From Bacteroidales bacterium UBA1751 (GTDB lineage: Bacteria > Bacteroidota > Bacteroidia > Bacteroidales > UBA932): a DNA stretch of 6,194 nucleotides. The stretch is from the NCBI GenBank assembly GCA_002315995.1, contig DCHN01000063.1, positions 413-6,606 of the forward strand, written 5' to 3'. Both the position numbers and the translations under genes were made by a program. Positions 1 through 6,194 of this stretch are shown one piece after another (position 1 is the first letter of the stretch; every line of letters begins with the position of its first letter). The notes under the pieces are model-generated. The model had not been told where the DNA came from and searched no databases. It worked only from the letters and a program-made list of their open reading frames with translations.

Positions 1-791
1 ACAGTCCACATGTCAGCAGCACGATTGAGATAAACAGTACCCATACGCTCTCGGATGTTGTTTTCAGGGCTTTCCTGGTTGCTCTTGGTCTGCTCGTTGT
101 TTATGTCGAGTCGCACACTGTCTGGCAGCATATTGTAAGGCAGTCGCTTTATTGCCTTGCCCATAACCTCATTGCACAGTGCCTCTTTGACTTTCTCGTT
201 GGTCAGTGCTGCACCTCTCGCTCTCACGCTGCCATCATACACTTCTCGGATAATGGATGCTGCAAAATAGATGAACACAACAGACGAAACGCCAACATAA
301 CGCTCCATATCAAGTGCTGTTATTGGTAGATCCGCAATGCCATTTTTCTTAGTGGCTGCCTGCCATGATGCAGGATTATACTCATTGAGTCGGTCAATCA
401 GTTTTCCCATCCAGTACCAGCCATCATTAAGCAGTCGAGCCTTGAGTTCGTCTGTCTGATATTTGTAGGCTGTTGTTTGGTCATCGGATTTGAAGGTTGT
501 TATACCTTCATTGCCAATATGCACTGCCAGGTAGTCTATTGAGTTATATATGCCGAAATGGAGCAATGCACGCTTCAATAAATCAGCCAAGACGGTATTT
601 TTGCTGTCATCAGATGTAATGGTTCCTGTCCTGATCGCTTCATATACCGTCTCGGTGATATGGTCTGCAAACATCATTGCTGCCTTTTGCAGGCTGCTCT
701 CCACGTTCTCATACTCAAGAGTAGTATTTATACCTCCGAGCAGAGGTTTTGCGTCCTGAGCGAAATTATACTCTGAAAATGGTATATTCAT
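1..791 (-). CDS. Probable phage head / head-tail connector protein, 3' end outside window
   Basis: The frame is open from an ATG at 791 to the window edge, giving 263 codons with no stop; the C-terminus is missing. It begins 4 nt after the portal stop codon, so it is probably co-translated with the portal. The product is soluble and mostly helical by eye, with no signal peptide; the only hydrophobic stretch (about residues 168-181) is short and probably a buried helix. A notable segment is GITTFKSDDQTTAYKYQ (residues 96-112), followed by GWYWMGKLIDRLNEYNP (124-140) and a Trp at 143. This pattern of a polar 'DDQ..A.KYQ' strip followed by an aromatic helix reminds me of the DUF6712-type proteins near portal genes in Bacteroidetes phages; that is a recollection, not a search. 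Position after the portal favours a head-completion, adaptor or other structural role. No protease catalytic motif is visible, so a head maturation protease is less likely. Certain as a gene, uncertain in function. Confidence 0.8.
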   Translation of the reverse strand, partial: MNIPFSEYNFAQDAKPLLGGINTTLEYENVESSLQKAAMMFADHITETVYEAIRTGTITSDDSKNTVLADLLKRALLHFGIYNSIDYLAVHIGNEGITTFKSDDQTTAYKYQTDELKARLLNDGWYWMGKLIDRLNEYNPASWQAATKKNGIADLPITALDMERYVGVSSVVFIYFAASIIREVYDGSVRARGAALTNEKVKEALCNEVMGKAIKRLPYNMLPDSVRLDINNEQTKSNQESPENNIRERMGTVYLNRAADMWT

Positions 792-795
792 ATTG

Positions 796-2313
796 TTATT
801 TGTTTAAGTCAGCACCAACTCTGTCGGCTGGCGTTGTGTCTTGTTGTTTAACTGGTATGCGGATATCAAATCCAACTTTGATTTTCTTATTTGGAAATCT
901 CAATGCAATAGCCTCATTTATTGCCTTGCAAATTATGTTTTCAGGATATTCCAGGGTATTGAGGTATATTACGTAGTTGTAATATACATCTGAGCCGCTC
1001 TTTGAAAGCACACCGTCATTCTCCACATTGGATATGCTGCTGCTTATACCTATGCCTGCCAAAACAACTTGATCAGCCCTCTTATCGTAACTGATTACGG
1101 CATCAAAAAACTCCTTGAACTTCGTTGGCATTGGCTCAAACTGCCACTCGTTCTGACCGTCTGAGATAGATGCATAAACCTTTCCCTGGTTCTTTCCCTC
1201 ACCACTCATCATATTGGTGATCTTGCGAATCTCGTTTTGTGTGAGGTCTGTTACCATATCCTCTGAAAAAGCGCACGCAACACCTCTTTCGTCAACCAGT
1301 CGCACACCTTTATACTCCTCGGTTAACTGACCGCCTGCCTCAACCATAAGGTTATGTTGGCAAAGGTCTTGCAGCCTCTCTCGTTGGCTATTCACCCACG
1401 ATGCAGGTATCTTTACGTGAATATGAGCATTGAGGGCTGTCTTGAGGTAGTTATTGAGGTATTTTGGAGTGAGATTGGATGCTTTTATCCACTCAGTCAG
1501 ACCATCAAACCATTCATTGTATGCATAGACTGTACAGCCAAATGATTTCTCAGCATAGAATGATATCGCCTTTGCGTTTGCATAAGGATGTTTAGGATCA
1601 AAACGATTTTGCATTTCAAAATCCTCTCTAACTCCGAATCTCCAATCACCAACTACAACCTGCTTGCAATCCTCATCCAATATTCTTTTGCCATTTGGAT
1701 TTGCTTGAGTACCGAGCCTTGACATATCGGCTGGTATATGTTTGAGTCCAATGATACAACTACCATTCTGACCTTCTTCCAGTTTCCTGGCATTGCTGAA
1801 TATCCACTGAGATACACAGGTATTGACAAAGTAATAGTCAGTGATCAATCGTCTGATATATTCTTTCCAGTTTACACCAATCTCACTTTCCCAGTTCTCA
1901 AGCCAACGTAAAATCTCATCGTCATACACTGTATTTCTGCTTCGTTTGCCATCAATAAACTCCTCTTTGTAGAGTATAGGACCGTGACCATACAGGAAAT
2001 CAATCTGCTTTCTCAGCACTGACGGCAATAGTTTATTGTGTCGCACAAGTTTTGCTACTTCTTCCGGATAGTGGTTATTAACTCCCCAATTAGGCACCCA
2101 ACAGTTTTTGATCTGCCTACATGCCAAATCAGTATTAACAACGGCCTCTTTCTCTTCGTTATTGAAAAAGTCCGCTCCTTCAACCTCGAAAGTCATTATC
2201 TCGTGACCGTTTTTGCTGACATATATGCCACTGTTCCGGTCAACTCTGATTATATCGTCTGCCTCTTCTCTGACGTATGCAGCACCTTGTTTTTTGGATT
2301 TCTTGTTGCTCAT
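796..2313 (-). CDS. Phage portal protein (probable)
   Basis: This 505-aa protein is probably the portal, the dodecameric ring at one capsid vertex through which DNA is packaged and to which the terminase docks. Length suits the family (roughly 400-550 aa). The N-terminus is Lys-rich (MSNKKSKKQG). Residues 60-115 hold a helical segment (LVRHNKLLPSVLRKQIDFLYG) of the kind seen near portal N-termini, and 150-175 resembles the portal wing. The best signal is C-terminal: VVLAGIGISSSISN (416-429), then a Ser/Gly loop and YYNYVIYLNTLEYPENI (444-460), matching the usual portal order of a 'G(I/V)P..LG' turn, a loop, and a helix ending in 'TL.P'. The start at 2313 is preferred over an in-frame TTG at 2322 because its ATG overlaps the upstream TGA as ATGA, suggesting translational coupling. 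Position after TerL (with one small gene between) fits. It could be a divergent structural protein, but portal is the best reading. Confidence 0.75.
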   Translation of the reverse strand: MSNKKSKKQGAAYVREEADDIIRVDRNSGIYVSKNGHEIMTFEVEGADFFNNEEKEAVVNTDLACRQIKNCWVPNWGVNNHYPEEVAKLVRHNKLLPSVLRKQIDFLYGHGPILYKEEFIDGKRSRNTVYDDEILRWLENWESEIGVNWKEYIRRLITDYYFVNTCVSQWIFSNARKLEEGQNGSCIIGLKHIPADMSRLGTQANPNGKRILDEDCKQVVVGDWRFGVREDFEMQNRFDPKHPYANAKAISFYAEKSFGCTVYAYNEWFDGLTEWIKASNLTPKYLNNYLKTALNAHIHVKIPASWVNSQRERLQDLCQHNLMVEAGGQLTEEYKGVRLVDERGVACAFSEDMVTDLTQNEIRKITNMMSGEGKNQGKVYASISDGQNEWQFEPMPTKFKEFFDAVISYDKRADQVVLAGIGISSSISNVENDGVLSKSGSDVYYNYVIYLNTLEYPENIICKAINEAIALRFPNKKIKVGFDIRIPVKQQDTTPADRVGADLNK

Positions 2314-2597
2314 TTTTTCCAAACTATTTTATACCAGTTTTTCCCTATTCTCATTTTTGTTATCAACCTCCTCCAACATACTCTTGGCTCCATCTTATCG
2401 TTCCAGAATGCGAATTTCAATTCAGCATCCTTGCATTCTGTATCCCTGAGTCTTATATGCGCATGTTCAACAATCCTCAATTCCTTATGACTCTTTGATA
2501 CAAACTCAAAGCCAAAATCCTCACCAACCTCTATTGCACGCCTTTTTGCTTCTCGTATAGCATCCCAGCCCTCCATCTCACCTACTGTCTCAATCAT
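2310..2597 (-). CDS. Small unknown protein between TerL and portal
   Basis: A 95-aa basic protein that I do not recognise. It starts as MIETVGEMEGWDAIREAKRR, continues through FGFEFVSKSHKEL (about residues 29-41) and ends in a Lys/Trp-rich tail, RIGKNWYKIVWKK. There is no membrane segment, signal peptide, Cys-pair zinc motif or nuclease motif. Its TGA overlaps the portal ATG as ATGA, which supports it as a translated gene. The start is uncertain. The ATG at 2597 would sit about 5 nt after the -7 box, so its mRNA would be nearly or fully leaderless. The next in-frame ATG at 2576 (88 aa) gives exactly the box-to-ATG distance found at the gene starting at 5918. An upstream TTG at 2624 lies inside the promoter and is unlikely. 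Being first behind its own promoter and coupled to the portal suggests a head-assembly or regulatory accessory role, which is inference only. Confidence 0.7.
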   Translation of the reverse strand: MIETVGEMEGWDAIREAKRRAIEVGEDFGFEFVSKSHKELRIVEHAHIRLRDTECKDAELKFAFWNDKMEPRVCWRRLITKMRIGKNWYKIVWKK

Positions 2598-2637
2598 ACT
2601 GCAAAGATAATCATTATTATTCAATCTAAAAAGGACA
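2596..2637 (-). promoter_or_regulatory. Bacteroidetes-type promoter for the small gene-portal operon (copy B)
   Basis: Read on the minus strand, TGTCCTTTTT (2637-2628) is followed after 18 nt by TATCTTTGCAGTAT (2609-2596). TATCTTTG (2609-2602) fits the known Bacteroides -7 consensus TAnnTTTG; the upstream box falls where the -33 element is expected but is not the usual TTTG. The element begins 2 nt after the terL stop, so it fills the terL-to-head gap. The expected transcription start is near 2597, close to or at the first ATG of the gene. An 11-bp AT-rich palindrome (2607-2617) overlaps the upstream edge of the -7 box and could be an operator, with weak support. The same two boxes and spacing recur at 5938-5979. 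Confidence 0.75.
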
Positions 2638-2638
2638 C

Positions 2639-4351
2639 TTACAAAATCGCCATCGAGGATGATGTTACGAGATATTTACTGTACTTACCCCATAGTAGGT
2701 ACATAAACGCTGTCGCTATCTGTGTGGAGTTCATAATCTGCTCCTCGTAGGTCAGTCGCTCAGAACTCTTGTCGAGTTGCACCTCTCCCTCGTATCGTTT
2801 AAGTGGGGAATGTTTTATTGAACTAATTAATTCCTGGCATTCATTGGCATCTATGCGTATTTTCAGCTTCTTCTCGTTTTCTTTGCTAAATAAGATATTC
2901 AACAACTTGAAGTGCTGTGAATGGTAAATTACTCCCTGCTGCTCGCTCATTAGTCTAACGCTCCATCCCATAGCCTGCAATGCTCGTTTCAGCAACTGAG
3001 CGTCAGTCTCTATCTTTGAGCCTTCAACATCAATTCTGCCTCTTTTCCACTGTGGGTTATGCTGATTCGCTGCCCTATCGTAATAAAGCAGGATCATCTT
3101 GTTTCTGTGATTGTGGAAAAACTTGTCGAAACGCTTTGCCAATGCCGTCTGCTGTTCTGGTGAAATTGCCCAAAAATTCTTTAGACACCAAAAACATTGA
3201 TCATATTCGTTTTCCTGGGAAACAACCATTGAGGAAAATGGGCCTGGGTCGTATCCAACAAGCAAAGGCTTCATTGGATCACAATGTCTCATATCATCAG
3301 AAGATACGTTTATCTCATCTCCAAAACTGAGGCTGTCAATGCGCTTGTACTGGTATGAGTCAGTGTTGATATGGCGTTTTTCAAACTTGGCAAAGAATCT
3401 ATCTTTGACCTCATCTTGGGTAATTGCAAAGATTGCTGTATTGACAGTTGTTTTATCTTTGATATTTTCAAGTTGATTTTTGACATAATCAAGACCAAGA
3501 ATCTTGATGTTTGAGAGCGATGAGGCATGAAGGTAGCATGTAGTACCATTTCTAAGGCTATTTAATAATGGTCTATTCCTTTCAATCCATCTTCTATGAT
3601 ACTCTGCTTTTTTTACATCAAACCTCGTTTCTGCATCCTTCATGGCAGCAAAATGACGGTCTAATTTAATGGCCAGATTCATTATGATCAACTCCCTTGC
3701 ATCGTGCTTTTTCTTATCCTCCTTAATATCTTTCATCTTTTGCCACCAACTTTCCTCAAATTCAATGTTTGGTGTTGAACTTGTTGCAGTGATACCCATA
3801 AAATAATGACTGCCTCCAAATAGGCTTCTGTCAGAACGCAAAGCAGGCATGATATTGTGATAGAAAAAATCTTCTGGTATCCTCACCAACTCATCAGCAA
3901 ACAAATGTGCTGCATTCTTTCCCAATACACTCTCAGGTCTGTCGCATGATACAAATTGCACAACCGAACCGCTCACAAATGAAATCGTATGTTTCCAATC
4001 TTCTATAAATGTCTTACATTCCGCAAAGTGAACAGGAGGTTTTTTGCCAACCTCGAAATAATACCCTTTTTTGTAGTTGGCATTGAAATACTCCATCAAG
4101 CCTGGCAATATATTATCGAGAATTGATTTATATGTTGCAGCCGCCAATATTATCACACATCCTGGCATGGCATTTTGCACCCTATCGAGTCGCGGGCCCA
4201 TAATATGAGTAGTCTTACCAGAACCGCGCCCCAGCTCGCACCAAAGAAATGTTGGATCTAACAATTTTGCTTTTGTTTGTATAACGGAATAGTAGTTTTC
4301 CCGAAAAATGCTATTAGCCTTAATTGTTCGTATTGGTGTTTCCTTTGACAT
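2639..4351 (-). CDS. terL: Phage terminase large subunit (ATPase + nuclease)
   Basis: A 570-aa packaging motor: the N-terminal ATPase pumps DNA through the portal and the C-terminal RNase H-like nuclease cuts the concatemer. Walker A is GRGSGKTT (residues 41-48). Walker B is HLFADE (149-154), with Asp153 and the catalytic Glu154. The coupling motif is GITATSS (186-192). Nuclease metal ligands appear as Asp368 in VGYDPG (365-370), Asp425 in LYYDRA (422-427), and probably Asp527 in VQLDKSSE (524-531). Length is normal for the family. Residues about 196-270, between the ATPase and the 'NIKILGLDYV' segment, are highly charged and look like an extended linker or insertion. The start is the ATG at 4351, 32 nt after the preceding gene, with no good Shine-Dalgarno. 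No promoter is seen in that gap, so terL is probably read from the 5938-5979 promoter. The packaging strategy (cos or headful) cannot be told from the sequence. Confidence 0.95.
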   Translation of the reverse strand: MSKETPIRTIKANSIFRENYYSVIQTKAKLLDPTFLWCELGRGSGKTTHIMGPRLDRVQNAMPGCVIILAAATYKSILDNILPGLMEYFNANYKKGYYFEVGKKPPVHFAECKTFIEDWKHTISFVSGSVVQFVSCDRPESVLGKNAAHLFADELVRIPEDFFYHNIMPALRSDRSLFGGSHYFMGITATSSTPNIEFEESWWQKMKDIKEDKKKHDARELIIMNLAIKLDRHFAAMKDAETRFDVKKAEYHRRWIERNRPLLNSLRNGTTCYLHASSLSNIKILGLDYVKNQLENIKDKTTVNTAIFAITQDEVKDRFFAKFEKRHINTDSYQYKRIDSLSFGDEINVSSDDMRHCDPMKPLLVGYDPGPFSSMVVSQENEYDQCFWCLKNFWAISPEQQTALAKRFDKFFHNHRNKMILLYYDRAANQHNPQWKRGRIDVEGSKIETDAQLLKRALQAMGWSVRLMSEQQGVIYHSQHFKLLNILFSKENEKKLKIRIDANECQELISSIKHSPLKRYEGEVQLDKSSERLTYEEQIMNSTQIATAFMYLLWGKYSKYLVTSSSMAIL

Positions 4352-4383
4352 AGATTATGGGTTAATTGCTTCTTATATATCTA

Positions 4384-5043
4384 TTATTTGGTTTCTTCAC
4401 TCACCTCTTCAAACTCAACATCCTCAACAATGCCTAATTCAAGCATAGCCTCATCCAATATGCGCTGGCCTTCTTTGTCAGTCAATCCATACTGCTCAAG
4501 CATACCTTTAATCTCACCTGCTGTCAATTCCCTGCCGCCCATTCGTTCCATCTTTACATCAGGGGAAATCAATTGGTGCTTGAAATCGGTTAATGCAGGG
4601 TCCACAGAATTGTCGGATGCTGCAACATGATACCTCAGTGCAGATTCTGTACATCGCCTTGCCTCGCGCATGTTGTTTGTACTTTTGTTCAGTTCCGCCA
4701 ACTGATCCATTCTGTCAGCATAGAGAGCGTTCCACTCAACAGCTGTGATATGACAGTCTGTATGTAGCAAGGCGATAGAATCATCAACAATTCTTTGCGC
4801 TCTGTTAATGCTCATTGGCTTGCCTAATACCTTTTCAATATGCTCCTGTAGCTGTATTGCAACACTTCTCCTGTCGAAATTATCTCTGCTGAAATTTGCT
4901 GCAATATTAATCCAATCGATATATTCGGCTAATTCAGCAGGTATGGCAGCCGCGTTTGCATCGCGAGTCTCTAAGTATTTATCTAAGGTTTCTGTTGACA
5001 GTTGCTTCACCCTGTCTAACATTGATACTGGACCTGGTTTCAT
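4384..5043 (-). CDS. Candidate small terminase subunit (TerS-like)
   Basis: A 219-aa acidic, helical, soluble protein lying directly before terL, where the small terminase subunit normally sits. TerS recognises the phage packaging site and regulates TerL. The N-terminal region holds IPAELAEYIDWINIAANF (34-51). Then comes a segment with a possible helix-turn-helix look, LGKPMSINRAQRIVDDSIAL (73-92), and a charged helix WNALYADRMDQLAELNKS (104-121). A helical hairpin-like stretch at 173-203 leads to a very acidic tail (EDVEFEEVSEETK), which could contact TerL. From memory, 'IPAEL.EYI' and 'YAD..D.LAE' occur in uncharacterised proteins next to terminases in Bacteroidetes phages. The ATG at 5043 overlaps the upstream TGA as ATGA, fixing the start despite a second Met at residue 8. 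The gene ends in two tandem stops (TAA TAG, 4386-4381). The function rests mainly on position, and the 292-aa neighbour is a rival for the TerS role. Confidence 0.85.
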   Translation of the reverse strand: MKPGPVSMLDRVKQLSTETLDKYLETRDANAAAIPAELAEYIDWINIAANFSRDNFDRRSVAIQLQEHIEKVLGKPMSINRAQRIVDDSIALLHTDCHITAVEWNALYADRMDQLAELNKSTNNMREARRCTESALRYHVAASDNSVDPALTDFKHQLISPDVKMERMGGRELTAGEIKGMLEQYGLTDKEGQRILDEAMLELGIVEDVEFEEVSEETK

Positions 5044-5918
5044 TCTGCTCCATATTTCATTATACTATCCATTATCTCTTTTCTCATTTCAGCCCTTGCA
5101 AGATTAACCTTTAATGCCTCTCGTTTCTTTGGGTCTAATCCTTCATGCTTTAGGTTTGATTTGATGCGAGATATATTTTGTTCACAGACACCATATTTAT
5201 GGGTAAATTCAGTCATATCTTCTTTGTAGAGCTTGGTAAACTCTCTCAACATCTGTTTCTTCTGTCTATGCAGTAATGTTAGTGGATGTATATACAAAAA
5301 CTTTCCTGTTCCATTGTATGCAATGAGTTCATCATGAGCAGACTTATTGAGTTTATCCAACTCAATCATTTCATCTGCTCTCTCTGGGGTTGCTGTAAGA
5401 TCTATTGACTGCATTGCTTTGAATGTGGCAATTCGAGCATTGTATAGTTCAATGCAAAGATCGATGCCATCACTACCTATCATTTTCCAGGGGATGTGTG
5501 GAAATTCAGCCTCTTTCTGTAACTTGAAAAATTTTAACCCCTCCTTATCCCTTTCTTTTCCCTCCTTAACCTCTTTTTGAGCGGCCTTTGAAATCTTTTC
5601 CAGATCATCGCTCTCTGTTATTTTTTGCACATTCATTCCTGAACAGGAAAGAGCCTGCCTATTTTCAATTATTGCTTTGATGTTTTCCTCCATACTCTTT
5701 CCTGGAGTCTCAATCAATTGGGCAATAACTCTTGAATGAACACCCTGCCTTGCTGCTGATGGCTTCTTCAATTCTCTCGCAATGTCTTTAACCAATGGCT
5801 TTCTTGGATGCTTGAGTTTATACAATAGAACATCCTCATTGAAGTAATCGCCCTTGTCGTTAGGCTTTCTTGCATTTAGCAACTCTATTGTTGCTTTGTG
5901 TCGCTGGTTGCAATCCAT
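5040..5918 (-). CDS. Unknown, probably DNA-binding protein heading the packaging operon
   Basis: A 292-aa protein, Lys/Glu-rich and almost wholly helical by eye. I do not recognise its family. Two segments could be helix-turn-helix units: LVKDIARELKKPSAARQGV (42-60) near the N-terminus, and EFTHKYGVCEQNISRIKSNL (237-256) near the C-terminus. A charged, possibly coiled-coil stretch spans about 103-137, followed by FPHIPWKMIGSDGIDLC (139-155). It is the first gene after the 5938-5979 promoter and is coupled by ATGA to the TerS candidate, so a role in recognising phage DNA for packaging, or in regulating late genes, is plausible inference. The start is placed at the ATG at 5918, not the in-frame TTG at 5954. 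That TTG lies upstream of the -7 box, inside the promoter, and the extra 12 codons would not be transcribed. The leader is about 20 nt, with no Shine-Dalgarno. There is no membrane segment or signal peptide. Confidence 0.85.
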   Translation of the reverse strand: MDCNQRHKATIELLNARKPNDKGDYFNEDVLLYKLKHPRKPLVKDIARELKKPSAARQGVHSRVIAQLIETPGKSMEENIKAIIENRQALSCSGMNVQKITESDDLEKISKAAQKEVKEGKERDKEGLKFFKLQKEAEFPHIPWKMIGSDGIDLCIELYNARIATFKAMQSIDLTATPERADEMIELDKLNKSAHDELIAYNGTGKFLYIHPLTLLHRQKKQMLREFTKLYKEDMTEFTHKYGVCEQNISRIKSNLKHEGLDPKKREALKVNLARAEMRKEIMDSIMKYGAE

Positions 5919-5937
5919 AATTGGCTGATTTTTAATT

Positions 5938-5979
5938 ATACTGCAAAGATACAATTTTTTTCGTTATAAAAAAAGGACA
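5938..5979 (-). promoter_or_regulatory. Bacteroidetes-type promoter for the packaging operon (copy A)
   Basis: On the minus strand, TGTCCTTTTT (5979-5970), an 18-nt AT-rich spacer, then TATCTTTGCAGTAT (5951-5938). TATCTTTG (5951-5944) matches the Bacteroides -7 consensus TAnnTTTG. Two overlapping TTTG-like bases precede the upstream box (TTTGTCC, from 5981), but that TTTG is 26 nt from the -7 box, longer than the usual spacing of about 19-21. The expected transcription start is near 5939, about 20 nt before the ATG at 5918. The promoter lies just downstream of the terminator at 5985-6030, a clean boundary between transcription units. Confidence 0.8.
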
Positions 5980-5984
5980 AATTC

Positions 5985-6030
5985 AAAACAAAAAAACAGC
6001 AGCCATAAGCCAAAATGCTTACCGCTGCTG
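5985..6030 (-). terminator. Rho-independent terminator of the upstream gene
   Basis: On the minus strand a 14-bp stem is formed by CAGCAGCGGTAAGC (6030-6017) and GCTTATGGCTGCTG (6010-5997), with a 6-nt loop (6016-6011). The stem has one G-G mismatch and one G-T wobble. It is followed at once by seven T's (5996-5990), a G, and four more T's. It lies 33 nt after the stop codon of the gene ending at 6064. No T-run follows the hairpin on the plus strand, so it acts in one direction. Confidence 0.92.
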
Positions 6031-6063
6031 CCACTTATGCAGAACAAAAAATCGAAGGTTCAA

Positions 6064-6194
6064 TTATTCGCCACCGCCTACCACAGGATAAGGGTTAGCA
6101 ACTGAGCCGTCATAGAAATAGAATGGCTCAAAACACTCCTCGCCTTCAAATGTGATAGCGATGCCAGTAACACCATCCTGTGCTCCAATGCTGG
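6064..6194 (-). CDS. C-terminal end of an unrecognised gene
   Basis: The frame is open from the window edge to a TAA at 6066-6064, giving 43 residues plus stop; the start lies outside. The tail contains GVTGIAITFEGEECFEPFYF (residues 7-26 of the visible part), then YDGSVANPYPVVGGGE at the end. The alternating aromatic and polar residues suggest beta structure, and the Gly-rich end looks like a flexible tail. The strong terminator just downstream supports this as the true 3' end of a transcribed gene. Too little is visible to assign a function; a phage structural or accessory protein is possible from context only. Confidence 0.65.
   Translation of the reverse strand, partial: SIGAQDGVTGIAITFEGEECFEPFYFYDGSVANPYPVVGGGE

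Noticed and set aside
749..976. Small plus-strand frames at 550-759 and 749-976
   Set aside because: Both are antisense to the portal and the following gene, which continue without stops on the minus strand.
2038..2490. A 150-codon open frame on the plus strand with a hydrophobic stretch like a membrane protein
   Set aside because: It lies antisense to the portal start and the small gene, has no promoter or neighbour on its strand, and its hydrophobic run is what the reverse of Lys-rich coding sequence gives.
2980..3330. A 116-codon open frame on the plus strand inside terL
   Set aside because: It is fully antisense to the TerL nuclease region, whose motifs are intact; composition is low-complexity Ser/Leu and no expression signal is present.
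3310..3549. A second minus-strand frame of 79 codons inside terL
   Set aside because: It is a shifted frame wholly inside terL, and the terL frame carries the conserved motifs on both sides, so there is no sign of a frameshift or overlapping gene.
109..4192. Repeated AGTCG on the plus strand (for example at 109, 142, 388, 433, 1298, 2754, 4188) with CGACT not seen, considered as an oriented skew motif
   Set aside because: Seven copies in 6.2 kb is about chance level for a 5-mer, and several come from Arg-Leu codon pairs (CGA CTN) of minus-strand genes.
5453..5462. TGCAAAGATC and a similar site near 3427, considered as further -7 boxes
   Set aside because: They read GATCTTTG or AATCTTTG on the minus strand, lack the TA and the TGTCCTTTTT box upstream, and lie inside coding sequence.
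5919..5954. In-frame TTG start at 5954 extending the 292-aa protein by 12 residues
   Set aside because: The extension covers the -7 promoter box, so it would not be in the transcript; the ATG at 5918 is preferred.

Overview
The window looks like the DNA-packaging and portal part of a tailed bacteriophage or prophage of a Bacteroidales host (Bacteroides/Prevotella type). Three things support this host. The clear promoters carry the Bacteroidetes -7 motif TAnnTTTG (here TATCTTTG, twice). Most gene starts lack an obvious Shine-Dalgarno sequence. The base composition is AT-leaning. Every credible gene lies on the minus strand, so the reading order runs from high to low coordinates. Nothing here decides between a free phage and an integrated prophage, because no integrase, attachment site or host gene is visible.

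Layout in transcription order. (a) 6194-6064 is the last 43 codons of an unrecognised gene that enters from outside the window. (b) 6030-5985 is a strong intrinsic terminator. (c) 5979-5938 is a promoter. (d) 5918-5040 is a 292-aa unrecognised, probably DNA-binding protein, joined by an ATGA overlap to (e) 5043-4384, a 219-aa candidate small terminase subunit. (f) 4351-2639 is the large terminase subunit, the most secure call, with ATPase and nuclease motifs. (g) 2637-2596 is a second promoter with the same two boxes and spacing as the first. (h) 2597-2310 is a 95-aa unknown protein, joined by ATGA overlap to (i) 2313-796, the probable portal protein. (j) After a 4-nt gap, 791-1 is an incomplete gene likely to encode a head or head-tail connector protein.

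How the genes work together: the terminator separates the upstream gene from a packaging operon. That operon makes the putative recognition protein(s) and the TerL motor-nuclease. The second promoter can start a head operon (unknown small protein, portal, connector candidate) on its own or add to read-through. The portal is the docking site for the terminase, so the two transcription units feed one machine.

The most interesting point is the repeated promoter: TGTCCTTTTT, exactly 18 nt, then TATCTTTGCAGTAT, at the head of both transcription units. In each copy an in-frame ATG lies exactly 33 nt downstream of the first base of the second box. This could be a phage-specific co-regulated promoter class. 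I see no defence system, CRISPR array, tRNA gene, insertion sequence or other clearly new multi-gene system.
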